The notes under the pieces were generated by a model. That model saw only the letters and a program-made list of their open reading frames with translations, made no database searches and had not been told where the DNA came from. Shown here piece by piece: positions 1 to 7,900 of a stretch of 10,758 bases of DNA. Numbering within the stretch: the stretch's first letter is position 1; each line of letters opens with the position of its first letter. Made by a program: the position numbers and the translations under genes. The DNA is from Acidobacteriaceae bacterium (GTDB lineage Bacteria; Acidobacteriota; Terriglobia; Terriglobales; Acidobacteriaceae): positions 29,244-40,001 of the forward strand of contig PLUJ01000236.1 in the NCBI GenBank assembly GCA_003165455.1. Direction: 5' to 3'.

Positions 1-44
1 CACGCCACCACGAACCTGATAAAGTCCCGCCGATTCGAGCTCAT
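1..44 (-). CDS. 5' end of a Tat-signal exported protein (partial, runs off left edge)
   Basis: Only the first 14 codons are in the window, read right to left from an ATG at 44-42. They translate to MSSNRRDFIRFVVA. The NRRDFIR segment fits the twin-arginine consensus (S/T-R-R-x-F-L-K) and is followed by the start of a hydrophobic stretch, so the product is probably exported folded by the Tat system, often with a cofactor. The ATG overlaps the TGA of the potC-like gene (ATGA), and a GGAGGG Shine-Dalgarno lies at 54-59, nine bases upstream. This makes it the last visible gene of the polyamine-transporter operon. The body of the protein is outside the window, so its function cannot be read. An FAD-dependent amine oxidase or dehydrogenase would fit the context, but that is only a guess. 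Confidence 0.72.
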   Translation of the reverse strand, partial: MSSNRRDFIRFVVA

Positions 45-883
45 ATTGTGTGTCCCTCCGCAGTTTGTACGATCTCTGAGCCCACATCCACATCTGGCTC
101 GCTCCGAACTCGTAAGCGATACCAAAGCACAATCGCCACCAGAGAAAACAAAAAGATGATCGTCGATACGGCGTTAATCTCCGGTGTGATGCCGCGACGC
201 AGCCTTCCCCATATTTCCAACGGCAGCGTATTGTCACGCCCGATGAGAAAGAAGCTCACCGCGATCTCGTCCATGGAAAGCGTAAAGATGAGCAGCGCGG
301 CGCCGACGATTGGCAGCTTTAGATTCGGCACGGTGATCCGCCAAAAGGTTTGCCAATAATTCGCGCCCAGATCGAGCGAGGCTTCTTCCTGCGCGCGATC
401 AAGTTTTTGCAATCCTGCAAATACTTCAGTCGTCGCCACAGATATAAGCGCCGTTCCGTGTCCCAGAATAATCGTCAGCAGGCTGAGCTTGGTTCCACTT
501 ACGTTGAAAAGCATCAGCAGCGAGAGCCCTGTAATGATGCCTGGCAGAATGAGCGGTAGAAGCACAAGGCGTCGAAACAGCGCCTTGCCGAAAAACTGCG
601 TGCGATCCAGCGCCAGCGCCGCTGGCACTCCGAATCCCAGCGCGATTACAACCGCAGCGGCTGCAACCTGCAAACTGTTAAGCACGGAATCCCAGATCGG
701 CCCATCGGCAAACAGGATGCGATACCAACCGAGTGTGAGATGACGCGGCGGAAATCCACCCACCCCTTCGCCGTTGAATGAATAAAGAATGAGGACTGCA
801 ATTGGCAAATACAGAAATGCAAATACCGCTGAGGCATGCAGGAGCAACCAGGGAGAGTTCGAAAGAGTATTGTTTTCTTTCAC
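41..883 (-). CDS. potC: Spermidine/putrescine-type ABC transporter inner-membrane permease, PotC-like
   Basis: Second permease subunit of a polyamine-type ABC importer; with the PotB-like partner it forms the inner-membrane channel. The 280-residue product has about six hydrophobic segments and a binding-protein-dependent permease domain. Its EAA loop starts near residue 166 (EEASLDLGA, then a ...P-x-L-x-x-P segment) and docks onto the ATPase. I chose the GTG at 883, giving VKENNTLSNSPW. It overlaps the upstream TGA as GTGA, has a GGAG six bases upstream, and gives a normal PotC length. An ATG at 952 would give 303 residues but would add a non-homologous extension read inside the previous gene. 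The C-terminus carries a short acidic tail (SEPDVDVGSE). It shares an ATGA overlap with the following Tat-signal gene. The exact substrate among polyamines cannot be read from a permease. Confidence 0.88.
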   Translation of the reverse strand: MKENNTLSNSPWLLLHASAVFAFLYLPIAVLILYSFNGEGVGGFPPRHLTLGWYRILFADGPIWDSVLNSLQVAAAAVVIALGFGVPAALALDRTQFFGKALFRRLVLLPLILPGIITGLSLLMLFNVSGTKLSLLTIILGHGTALISVATTEVFAGLQKLDRAQEEASLDLGANYWQTFWRITVPNLKLPIVGAALLIFTLSMDEIAVSFFLIGRDNTLPLEIWGRLRRGITPEINAVSTIIFLFSLVAIVLWYRLRVRSEPDVDVGSEIVQTAEGHTI

Positions 884-1728
884 GAGAAGCTCCACTTCTT
901 CTCCAGCCGCTCGGAACAAAACAATAAGCCAAGCACCAACAGAAGCATGCACAACGAAATTGCCGCGCCCAGTGGCCAGTTATAAGCCGCGCCAAACAGG
1001 CTGACCACAATGTTCGATATCATGATGCCACTCGGTCCACCCAACAGAAGTGGCGCCAGAAAATCGCCGAGGCTTAGCACAAATGCGAATGTTGCGCCGG
1101 CCACTACCCCAGGGATGGACAGAGGAAAAATAACTTTCCAGAACGTCTGCCTCGGAGTTGCGCCCAGATCGTGCGACGCTTCCACCAGATTCCGCGGGAT
1201 GTGCTCCAGCGCCGCGTAGATCGGCAGAAACGCGAACGGCGTATAGATATGAGTCAACGTCAACACCACCGCAAACGGGCTGTACAGCAAGAACTCCAAC
1301 GGATGTCTCGTGAGATGTGCGTACTGCAACAACGTGTTCAACACCCCCTCCGAGCCCAAAATCGTCTTCCACGCATACGCTCGCACGAGATAACTTACCC
1401 ACAGTGGAATGATCACAAACTGATACAGCAGATCTTTTCTCTTGCCCGCGTAAAACGAAAGAAAATAAGCCAGAGGATATCCGAGCAGCAAAGAGAAGAT
1501 CGTAACCCGCGCGGCAATCCACATCGAGCGCAGCAAGGTCTGCCAGTAAACGTCAACTTGCAGCAGCTGACGATAATTGTCCAGGTTCCATGAATGTACG
1601 ATTGTCTGCGAGGCTGAGACCGACCAGAAGCTATAGCAGAACATCAGCAAGTAGGGCATCAGCAAAAATGCCGTCACCCAGACCAGCGGCGGGAGCGTCA
1701 CAGCCGTTTTGTAAGCTCGGGAAAACAT
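880..1728 (-). CDS. potB: Spermidine/putrescine-type ABC transporter inner-membrane permease, PotB-like
   Basis: First permease subunit of the polyamine-type importer, 282 residues and close to the usual PotB length. The N-terminus (MFSRAYKTAVTLPPLVWV) leads straight into transmembrane helix 1, and five more hydrophobic segments follow. The EAA coupling loop is clear at about residues 183-202 (EASHDLGATPRQTFWKVIFP). Motifs typical of PotB are visible, including VIIPLWVSYLVRAYAW and the LGDFLAPLLLGGP segment. The ATG at 1728-1726 shares its A with the TAA of the potA-like gene (TAATG), so translation is probably coupled to the ATPase. The frame stays open upstream to 1905, but that extension lies inside the potA-like coding region and looks like no protein I know, so I rejected it. 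The gene ends in the GTGA overlap with the potC-like gene. Confidence 0.9.
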   Translation of the reverse strand: MFSRAYKTAVTLPPLVWVTAFLLMPYLLMFCYSFWSVSASQTIVHSWNLDNYRQLLQVDVYWQTLLRSMWIAARVTIFSLLLGYPLAYFLSFYAGKRKDLLYQFVIIPLWVSYLVRAYAWKTILGSEGVLNTLLQYAHLTRHPLEFLLYSPFAVVLTLTHIYTPFAFLPIYAALEHIPRNLVEASHDLGATPRQTFWKVIFPLSIPGVVAGATFAFVLSLGDFLAPLLLGGPSGIMISNIVVSLFGAAYNWPLGAAISLCMLLLVLGLLFCSERLEKKWSFS

Positions 1729-2840
1729 TAGATTCTGTCTGGCGATTCGCGAACCGGAACCGCATCGGAAGAGGAAAATTCCAACTCGATCTCGCCCATT
1801 GGCGCGGCCTCCGCGTCCCTGCCCGCAATCCGCACGGCAAGCACTAAACCATTGCCGCACTCCACCCGAATCAATTCCGTCGCGCCGTGAAATGCCTGTT
1901 GGCAAACTCTGCCGCGAACGCGAACCGTCCCAACTATCCCCACATTTCCCGTGGCTAGCCGTATATTTTCCGGCCGGAGCGAAAACAGAGCCGGCCCCTC
2001 AGGAACCTTCGTTATCCACATCAAAGGCAGGCAGCGCGCGATTCCATCTTTCACTTCGCATTTCAGAAGATTTGTGTGTCCGATAAACTGCGCCGCATAC
2101 GCGGTTGCGGGGCGCCCATAGATCTCACGAGGTGTTGCTACCTGCTCCAATTCGCCGGACCGCAGCAAGGCGATTCGATCCGACATCACCATCGCTTCTT
2201 CCTGGTCGTGAGTGACGAAGATGAACGAAATGCCGACTTCCCGTTGCAGCGACTTTAGCTCCACTTGCATCTGCCGTCGCAAGTTCGCATCCAGCGCCGA
2301 GAGCGGTTCATCCAGCAGCAACAGCCGTGGACGGTTGACCAGCGCGCGTGCCAGCGCAACCCGCTGCTGTTGTCCGCCGCTGATTTTTGCAGGTTTGGAC
2401 TTCGCGTGCGCCGACATTTTTACTTTACTCAGCGCTTCCGATACGCGGGTCAGGACTTCCGCATCCGGCCTTTTCGACACTCGTAAACCGTATGCCACGT
2501 TCTCTTCAACCGTCAGATGCGGGAAAAGCGCATAGTTCTGGAACACGGTGTTCACGCGCCGTTGGTAAGGTGGCTGGCGATCCAGGCGCTCATTGCCCAT
2601 CCACACTTCACCAGCGCTCGCACTTTCAAAGCCCGCGATAATCCTCAGCAAAGTCGTTTTGCCGGATCCACTCTCGCCGAGTATGGTTAGAAACTCACCC
2701 TCGGACACATCTAAAGAAATGTTACGAAGAACAATGTTCCTACCAAAGCTTTTTGCTACGCTCCGAATGCTAAGTAACGGAGCACGGCTCCCAGCTTCCT
2801 CTTCCGAGCCCACAACTCCACTCTCCAGTTTTGTGCCCAT
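1728..2840 (-). CDS. potA: Spermidine/putrescine-type ABC transporter ATP-binding protein, PotA-like
   Basis: Cytoplasmic ATPase that powers the importer. In the 370-residue form the nucleotide-binding domain shows Walker A GESGSGKTT (55-63), Q-loop Gln101 in VFQNYALFPH, the signature ISGGQQQR (153-160), Walker B LLLLDEP with the D-loop SALD (173-184), and the switch His211 in FVTHDQEEA. A C-terminal TOBE_2-like beta domain follows (from about residue 235, with SLRPENIRL), as in PotA/MalK-type ATPases. The signature begins ISGGQ rather than LSGGQ, a tolerated change. The start is uncertain. A GGTGAG at 2850-2855 sits nine bases before the ATG at 2840 and three before an ATG at 2846, and a GTG at 2885 is also in frame (385 residues). 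The conserved domain starts after all three. The potD-like stop is 87 bases upstream, and the gene ends in TAATG with the potB-like start. Confidence 0.92.
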   Translation of the reverse strand: MGTKLESGVVGSEEEAGSRAPLLSIRSVAKSFGRNIVLRNISLDVSEGEFLTILGESGSGKTTLLRIIAGFESASAGEVWMGNERLDRQPPYQRRVNTVFQNYALFPHLTVEENVAYGLRVSKRPDAEVLTRVSEALSKVKMSAHAKSKPAKISGGQQQRVALARALVNRPRLLLLDEPLSALDANLRRQMQVELKSLQREVGISFIFVTHDQEEAMVMSDRIALLRSGELEQVATPREIYGRPATAYAAQFIGHTNLLKCEVKDGIARCLPLMWITKVPEGPALFSLRPENIRLATGNVGIVGTVRVRGRVCQQAFHGATELIRVECGNGLVLAVRIAGRDAEAAPMGEIELEFSSSDAVPVRESPDRI

Positions 2841-2909
2841 AGACATGCACTCACCGAATGCCTGACGCAGCCCCGGAAGCTGCACGCCCGAATCTCGTCA
2901 CTTCACTCA

Positions 2910-2925
2910 ACTCCGGTGCCGAAGT
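2910..2925 (-). other. Small intercistronic hairpin just after the potD-like stop codon
   Basis: Read on the minus strand, ACTTCG-GCAC-CGGAGT can fold into a six-pair stem (one G-T wobble) with a four-base loop. It starts three bases after the TAG of the potD-like gene and before the potA-like start. There is no T tract, so it is not an ordinary intrinsic terminator. In other importer operons, 3' hairpins after the binding-protein gene protect its mRNA and raise its level over the membrane subunits. That role is only an inference here, and a stem this short could occur by chance. Confidence 0.3.
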
Positions 2926-2927
2926 AT

Positions 2928-3992
2928 CTACTGCGCAGCTTTTACTTCGTTCCAAATCTCGTTATATTTCGCGCGTCGCGGCACGTTCTCCCAGAAGTAG
3001 AGATGCTTCTGATAATTGTCCACATCGTCCAGGTGCAGGCCTTTCACTTCCTCCGGCGTCATAAATTGCGCCGCTCCAGGGTTCGCCGGAGTGTAACCGG
3101 TCACATCCGTAACTTTTTTCTGTGTTTGCGCCTCGATCATGTATTCCAGAAATGCGTATGCCAGATCCTTATTTTCGCTGCCGCTCGTGATCATCAGATG
3201 ATCGATCCATCCCGTCGTATTCTCCTTCGGAATCGTCTCGCCCACCGGAAAGTTTATTTTGCGCAGTTGGTTGGTCATCAGCGGCCATCCCATCGCCGCT
3301 ACCACTTCGTGATTTTGAAAAAGGTTCGTCAACTCCCCGCCTGTCGACCACATCTTCCGGATATTCGGTTTCAACTCGAGCAGCTTCTTCTTCACCGCCT
3401 CTAGTTGATCGTCACTCAAGTTGTAGAGCTGCGATGGAGGATTGTCATAGCCCAGCACCTGCGCCGCCATATAGATCGTCGACAGATCGTCCCACACCGA
3501 GATTTTCCCGCGATACTTTGCATCCCACAGCACGTTCCAGGTGTCGGGAGCCTGCGGAAACACCGTCGTATCGTAGATCAGCGGGTCTGGGCCCCACATA
3601 AATGGGACACCATAAACTTGTCCATTCAAGCGCACCAGCGGCAGGGAAGTGAGCTGCGGAGAAAGCTGCGAATAGCTCGGAAGTCTCGTCAGATCCAACG
3701 GCGCCGCAAATCCCTTCGTGGCAATCGCCGTCGCCACATCGCTCGAAGGAGATATCACGTCATAATTAGACGCGGCGCCGCCGTTCAATTTTGTGGTTAG
3801 TTCGTCGCTCGATCCCATGTATGAAGCGGAGACTTTGCAGTGATGCGCATCCTCGAAGGCTTTAACGAACGACGGATCGGCGTATCCCTCCCATACCAGC
3901 ATATTCAGAGTGGGCGTTTTCTTCGTGCAGGATCCAGAGAAGATCGTTGCCATCAGCGGTAACAGCAAGCCCAGCCAAGCGCGCACCTTCAT
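2928..3992 (-). CDS. potD: Polyamine-binding periplasmic lipoprotein, PotD/PotF-like
   Basis: Extracytoplasmic substrate-binding protein that delivers substrate to the PotBC-like permease. The 354-residue product has a lipoprotein signal peptide: basic MKVRAW, a hydrophobic core, and a lipobox-like SGSC with Cys22 as the probable lipidated residue. The mature part follows the PotD/PotF fold: VWEGYADPSFV near the start, YDVISPSSDVA, GVPFMWGPDPLIYD, VWDDLSTIYMAAQVLGY, MGWPLMTN, TTGWIDHLMIT and a GYTPAN segment. Against E. coli PotD from memory, the aromatic and acidic contacts Asp168, Trp229, Trp255 and Asp257 appear kept, while Glu171 aligns with Thr. Substrate choice may therefore differ from spermidine. 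The ATG at 3992 is preferred because it has an AGGAG four bases upstream and starts the signal peptide cleanly; a start at 4034 would add 14 basic residues. The regulator's stop is 45 bases upstream. Confidence 0.9.
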   Translation of the reverse strand: MKVRAWLGLLLPLMATIFSGSCTKKTPTLNMLVWEGYADPSFVKAFEDAHHCKVSASYMGSSDELTTKLNGGAASNYDVISPSSDVATAIATKGFAAPLDLTRLPSYSQLSPQLTSLPLVRLNGQVYGVPFMWGPDPLIYDTTVFPQAPDTWNVLWDAKYRGKISVWDDLSTIYMAAQVLGYDNPPSQLYNLSDDQLEAVKKKLLELKPNIRKMWSTGGELTNLFQNHEVVAAMGWPLMTNQLRKINFPVGETIPKENTTGWIDHLMITSGSENKDLAYAFLEYMIEAQTQKKVTDVTGYTPANPGAAQFMTPEEVKGLHLDDVDNYQKHLYFWENVPRRAKYNEIWNEVKAAQ

Positions 3993-3996
3993 CGTT

Positions 3997-4001
3997 CTCC
4001 T
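3997..4001 (-). promoter_or_regulatory. Shine-Dalgarno of the potD-like gene
   Basis: AGGAG on the minus strand, within GAGGAAGAGGAG, lies four bases before the ATG at 3992. It decides the start in favour of the lipoprotein signal peptide over the upstream start at 4034, which lies beyond it. Confidence 0.7.
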
Positions 4002-4037
4002 CTTCCTCTGCAACTGCTGCCGTGGTTTACGCAATCT

Positions 4038-4832
4038 TCAAAACGTCGGTGGCGTATTCACCCACAACACCCAGGTCTCCGCTCTGCCTGGATTTTTCCA
4101 GTGATGCGGCGTCGCACTCTCAAAATAGAAACTGTCTCCGGCTTTCAACCGGTATTCTTGTTTCTCCAGCGTGATCGTCAATTCTCCGCGCAACAGATAA
4201 AGGAATTCTTCTCCTTCATGTGAGTAGGAGTCTCCACTGCCAGCCTGTGACGCCACCCGGAAAAGATGCGGCTCCATCACGGTGTTTCCCCACGCCAACA
4301 ACTCCATCCGCACGCCGGGTCCAGCTTCCAAAGCTTTTCGCTGTGCGGGCTGTACCTGCCGGCTGCTCGCTCCATCCGCGTCAAAAAACTCCAAAATATT
4401 TGTCTTATAAAATCGCGCCAGCTTGCGCAGAGTTCCTACCGACCCGCTCATCTGCGAGCGTTCCAGCGCGCTCATGAATCCCACGGATACCCCTACCGCC
4501 TGTGCCACCTGTGCCAGCGAAAGTTTTCGCCCTTCACGCAGTTTGCGCAAATGCGCGCCAATCGCGCCCACAGCAACCGCCGGCTGCGTGCGCCCTTCGC
4601 GCCGCAACAGCTCCACGATTGCGGGGGCGTTCATACCGCGAACCTTTCTTAAAAATCGCGCCCGCTTCAAAAGCTTTACGTCGTCGGAATTATAGAGCCG
4701 GTATTTGCTCTCTGTCCGGTGCGGACGCGTCAGTCCAAGCTTCTCCCACGACCGGATCACAGACGGCGACACTCCCACTCGTCGCGCCACATCTCCAATT
4801 TTCAAATAAGGTTCCGGGCGGGATGAGTTCAT
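4038..4832 (-). CDS. Three-domain transcriptional regulator: MerR HTH, XRE HTH and cupin
   Basis: Predicted 264-residue DNA-binding regulator. Residues 9-79 form a MerR-type winged helix: YLKIGDVARRVGVSPSVIRSWEKLGL, then the wing KYRLYNSDDVKLL and helix RFLRKVRGM. Residues about 91-150 form an XRE/Cro-type HTH: IGAHLRKLREGRKLSLAQVA, GVSVGFMSALERSQ, then TLRKLARFYKTNILEFF. Residues about 174-260 form a small cupin with SHEGEEFLYLLRGEL (His205, Glu209) and ATPHHW (His243/His244) as likely metal or ligand residues. XRE plus cupin is the architecture of PuuR, the putrescine-responsive repressor of E. coli; the added MerR head gives two different DNA-binding domains on one chain. The ATG at 4832 has GGAAGG upstream; an extension to 4982 would run through the promoter. 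It is first in the transporter operon and divergent from the receptor, so self-regulation and control of both sides is likely but inferred. Confidence 0.9.
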   Translation of the reverse strand: MNSSRPEPYLKIGDVARRVGVSPSVIRSWEKLGLTRPHRTESKYRLYNSDDVKLLKRARFLRKVRGMNAPAIVELLRREGRTQPAVAVGAIGAHLRKLREGRKLSLAQVAQAVGVSVGFMSALERSQMSGSVGTLRKLARFYKTNILEFFDADGASSRQVQPAQRKALEAGPGVRMELLAWGNTVMEPHLFRVASQAGSGDSYSHEGEEFLYLLRGELTITLEKQEYRLKAGDSFYFESATPHHWKNPGRAETWVLWVNTPPTF

Positions 4833-4886
4833 GCTTGCCCTTCCGAGCGATTCAACTTTTCTATGAGAGGCAGCGCGTTTTTGTCC

Positions 4887-4916
4887 TTGACAGTCCGCGT
4901 CCCCTTTCTCTAACCT
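4887..4916 (+). promoter_or_regulatory. Candidate promoter for the TonB-dependent receptor
   Basis: An exact TTGACA -35 box lies at 4887-4892, followed after 18 bases by TAACCT at 4911-4916, a poor -10 match (three of six). The weak -10 overlaps the left arm of the inverted repeat at 4912-4936. A strong -35 with a weak, slightly over-spaced -10 is what activator-dependent, including MerR-activated, promoters tend to look like. Transcription would start near 4923, inside the opposing promoter. The start site is inferred only. Confidence 0.4.
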
Positions 4917-4936
4917 TGCGGGATTATAGCAAGGTT
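4912..4936. repeat. Perfect inverted repeat, candidate operator in the divergent promoter region
   Basis: AACCTTGC (4912-4919) and GCAAGGTT (4929-4936) are perfect 8-bp inverted arms separated by nine bases. The spacer contains ATTATA, which is TATAAT on the minus strand. An ACCT...AGGT dyad is common among MerR-family operators such as those of CueR and ZntR homologues, and the neighbouring regulator carries a MerR head. The spacer is somewhat longer than usual for that family, so an XRE-type operator is equally possible. Position over the -10 and start of the minus-strand promoter would favour repression of the transporter operon. Confidence 0.6.
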
Positions 4937-4950
4937 GTAACTTTTCACAA
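4923..4950 (-). promoter_or_regulatory. Sigma-70-like promoter for the regulator-transporter operon
   Basis: On the minus strand, TTGTGA (4950-4945) is separated by 16 bases from an exact TATAAT (4928-4923). Transcription would begin near 4916, leaving a leader of about 84 bases before the ATG at 4832. The -10 box sits inside the spacer of the inverted repeat, so a protein bound to the repeat would block it. The -35 box matches consensus at four of six bases. Confidence 0.55.
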
Positions 4951-4987
4951 GCAGTCGATTTCGCGAAAACAATCGTTCCCAAAGCTT

Positions 4988-4992
4988 GGAGG
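4988..4992 (+). promoter_or_regulatory. Shine-Dalgarno of the TonB-dependent receptor
   Basis: GGAGG lies four bases before the ATG at 4997. It fixes the start at the signal peptide and argues against the long in-frame extension open back to 4502. Confidence 0.7.
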
Positions 4993-4996
4993 TTCC

Positions 4997-7900
4997 ATGC
5001 CGTTGCCGCTCCGCTGGACCCCGGTCAACTTCAAATCGATCTGTCAGAAACTTGTTTGCCTTGCGATTTCCCTCTTTCTCGCCGTCCCCCCTCCGCTCTC
5101 GGCGCAAAGCGCCAATGGCCGCGTCCTGGGTCGCGTAGCGGATCCCTCCGGTGCGGTTCTCGCGGGCGCCAAAGTGACTCTGGTCAACGAAGCCACTGGC
5201 ATCAGCCGTGATGCGCTTACCAATGAAAGTGGCGATTACAACTTCGTTGAAGTAGTCCCCGGGACTTATACCGTCCAGTTCGAGTTGACCGGCTTCAAGA
5301 AGAATGTTCAGAAGAGCGTGATCGTCGACCTCAATCAGGTCGTGACCCTCAACTCCTCCCTCCAAATCGGTGGCTCGCAAGAGACGGTGGAAGTCACGTC
5401 GGAAGCGCCTCAGGTCGATACCACCAGCACTCAGCTCGGCGCCGTAATCAATGACCGGTCGGTCAATGAACTGCCCCTGAACACGCGCGACACTTATCAG
5501 TTCCTCCAGCTTCAGCCCGGAGTTCAAGCCCAGCTTGGATCGAGCGGAAGCCTGTTCTTCGGCTCGGACGATGCGGGTTCCGTCTCCGTAAACGGAGGCC
5601 GCACTCGATCCAATAATTTTAGTGTCAATGGAGGCGATGCGAACGATCAGTTCGTGAACACTCCCACCATCCAGCCCACGCCCGATAGCGTCGAGGAATT
5701 TCGCGTCATTACGAACACATTCGATGCCGAATATGGCAGGAACTCGGGCTCAGTGGTCAACGTGATTACCAAGTCCGGCACCAATAGTTTCCACGGGAAC
5801 GTGTACGAATACTTTCGCAACACCATTTTGGATGCACGCGGCTATCCTGATCCATCGACGCCGCAGCTCAATCAGAATCAGTTTGGCGGAACGTTCGGCG
5901 GTCCCATCAAGAAGGATCGCACTTTCTTTTTCCTTTCCTATGAAGGCCGTCGCATCCGCGCTGGTCAGCCTGGGCAACTGCTAAACGTTCCCACTTCCGC
6001 AGAGAGGAATGCTACCAGTGGAAACTTTGGTGGGGCCGGCACTTTCAACCAAATCAATCCAAATCTTCAAATTCCCGCTCCTTACGGCATGCCGTATCTG
6101 CAGACACCCACCGGATACCAGGTACCGCTCGTTGCTCAGGTCTTGGATGGCCGGCCAGGTTGCGACCAAGCGTTGGGACTGGGGCCGAACGGCATTGCCA
6201 ATCTGCCGCCCGATACAACCAACACCACGCCACAAATTGACTGGACCTCGGTCTTCCCCAATGGAACCATCCCGTCGCAATGTCAAGATCCCGTCGCTGC
6301 CAACTTGCTGCAGCAATTTGTCCCAGCGGCGAATAACGGCGCCAGCCTGTATCAGGCGGTTCCCGTGGGCACCGATAATGCGGACCAATTTACCGCGCGC
6401 TTTGATCACAGAATTAACGACCGCCAAAACTTTACGGCCTACTACTATTTTGACGACGGGCGCCAACTCCAGCCCTACAACACTTTCGAAGCGTCTGGCG
6501 CCAACGTCCCAGGCTTCGGAAACTACAACGATCTGCGCTTCCAGCAGTGGAACCTCAGCCATACGTGGACCATCAGCAGCGCGCTTGTGAACGAGGCGCA
6601 CTTCACCTATATGCGTGAAGGCGAACTCGGATTTCTCAAGAACCAAACCTCCAATGCGGTCACTTCTTCCTGCACAGGCCGCGCTTCCGCTTACTGCTTC
6701 ACCGGACTTTCGGATTCTGCCACCATCCAAAATGACTTCGGAACCTCTCCGAACCTGGGCATTACTCCCGGCTTGCCTGCAAATCTTACCGGCGTTCCCT
6801 ACGTCAACATCTCCGGCGGCGCGGAGTTCGGAAACAATTTTGAAGGCTTTTTACCGCAAGTCGGAAACAGCTTTCAATGGAACGACGAAATCAGCTGGGT
6901 GAAAGGCAGTCACACCATTAAGTTCGGCGCCGATGTCCGCCGTTCCCGCTTCGATCAGTACTACTATTTCGACCTCAATGGCGAGTACACATTTGACAAC
7001 AGCGGACCGAACGCGATTGTTCCGGCGGACGGCGACCAATATGCCGAATTTCTGCTGGGCCTTGCCGATGGCTATACGCAAGGCTCCGGCCAGCGTGAGG
7101 ACATTCGTAGCACATCGGTCTATCCTTTCATCCAGGATAGTTGGAAGATCAAATCCAACATAACCTTGAACTACGGTTTGCGATGGGAATATACCCCGCC
7201 TCCGGTCGACATTAGCGGCCACGTCGAAACGTTTCGGCCTGGACAAAACTCCACCGTTTATCCTTGCGGAATTACCACCAGCACCGCCTACTGGCAGGGT
7301 TACGGTGTGGCCAATCCCACTTGTGCCAACACTGGTTCGGAACCTACAGGCCTTGTGGTTCCCGGCGACCCCGGTGTTCCCGCCGGAATGACTTCCACCT
7401 ATTACAAAGCCTTCGCCCCCCGCTTTGGCATCGCCTACAGCCCTAATTTCAGCAGCGGCCCTCTTAGTACGCTCTTCGGCAGCAACGGCAAAACCAGCAT
7501 TCGCGCAGGCTGGGGCCTCTTCTACAATCCCATCGAAGAATTGGTTCTCGCTCAGTTCGGCGCGGAACCGCCTTTCGGAGGCAGTTCCTCGCTGTCGGAT
7601 GTTTTTTTAAACACTCCGTTCGTGAACCAAAATAATTTCCAGACTCCAAATCCCTTCGGCGGCATTATTACGCCCACCAAGGGCCAGCCCACCGATCTCT
7701 CGCTGTTTCGTCCGATCCTTCTTTACGGCGAATTCCAGCCCCACCTTCGATCGCAATACACCAGCCAGTACAACCTGACCATTCAGCGCGAGTTGAGCAA
7801 CAGCATGATGTTCCAGATTGGCTACGTCGGATCTCAGGGCCATCGTTTGCTGGCCTCGCATGACATCAATCCTTCGAATCCGCAAACCTGTCTGGATATC

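Noticed and set aside
884..952. ATG start for the potC-like gene at 952
   Set aside because: It would extend 23 residues inside the potB-like gene; the GTGA overlap with GGAG upstream fits the pattern of the neighbouring junctions.
1729..1905. Longer potB-like start inside the potA-like gene
   Set aside because: The extra 59 residues resemble no permease N-terminus and sit in another frame of a clear coding region; the TAATG start gives normal family length.
4502..4996. 165-codon in-frame N-terminal extension of the TonB-dependent receptor
   Set aside because: It lies antisense to the regulator and through the promoter region, and a signal peptide with a GGAGG site begins at 4997.
5981..6730. 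249-codon open frame on the minus strand inside the receptor
   Set aside because: It is antisense to a well-supported gene, has no recognisable domain or start signal, and reflects the codon bias of the opposite strand.
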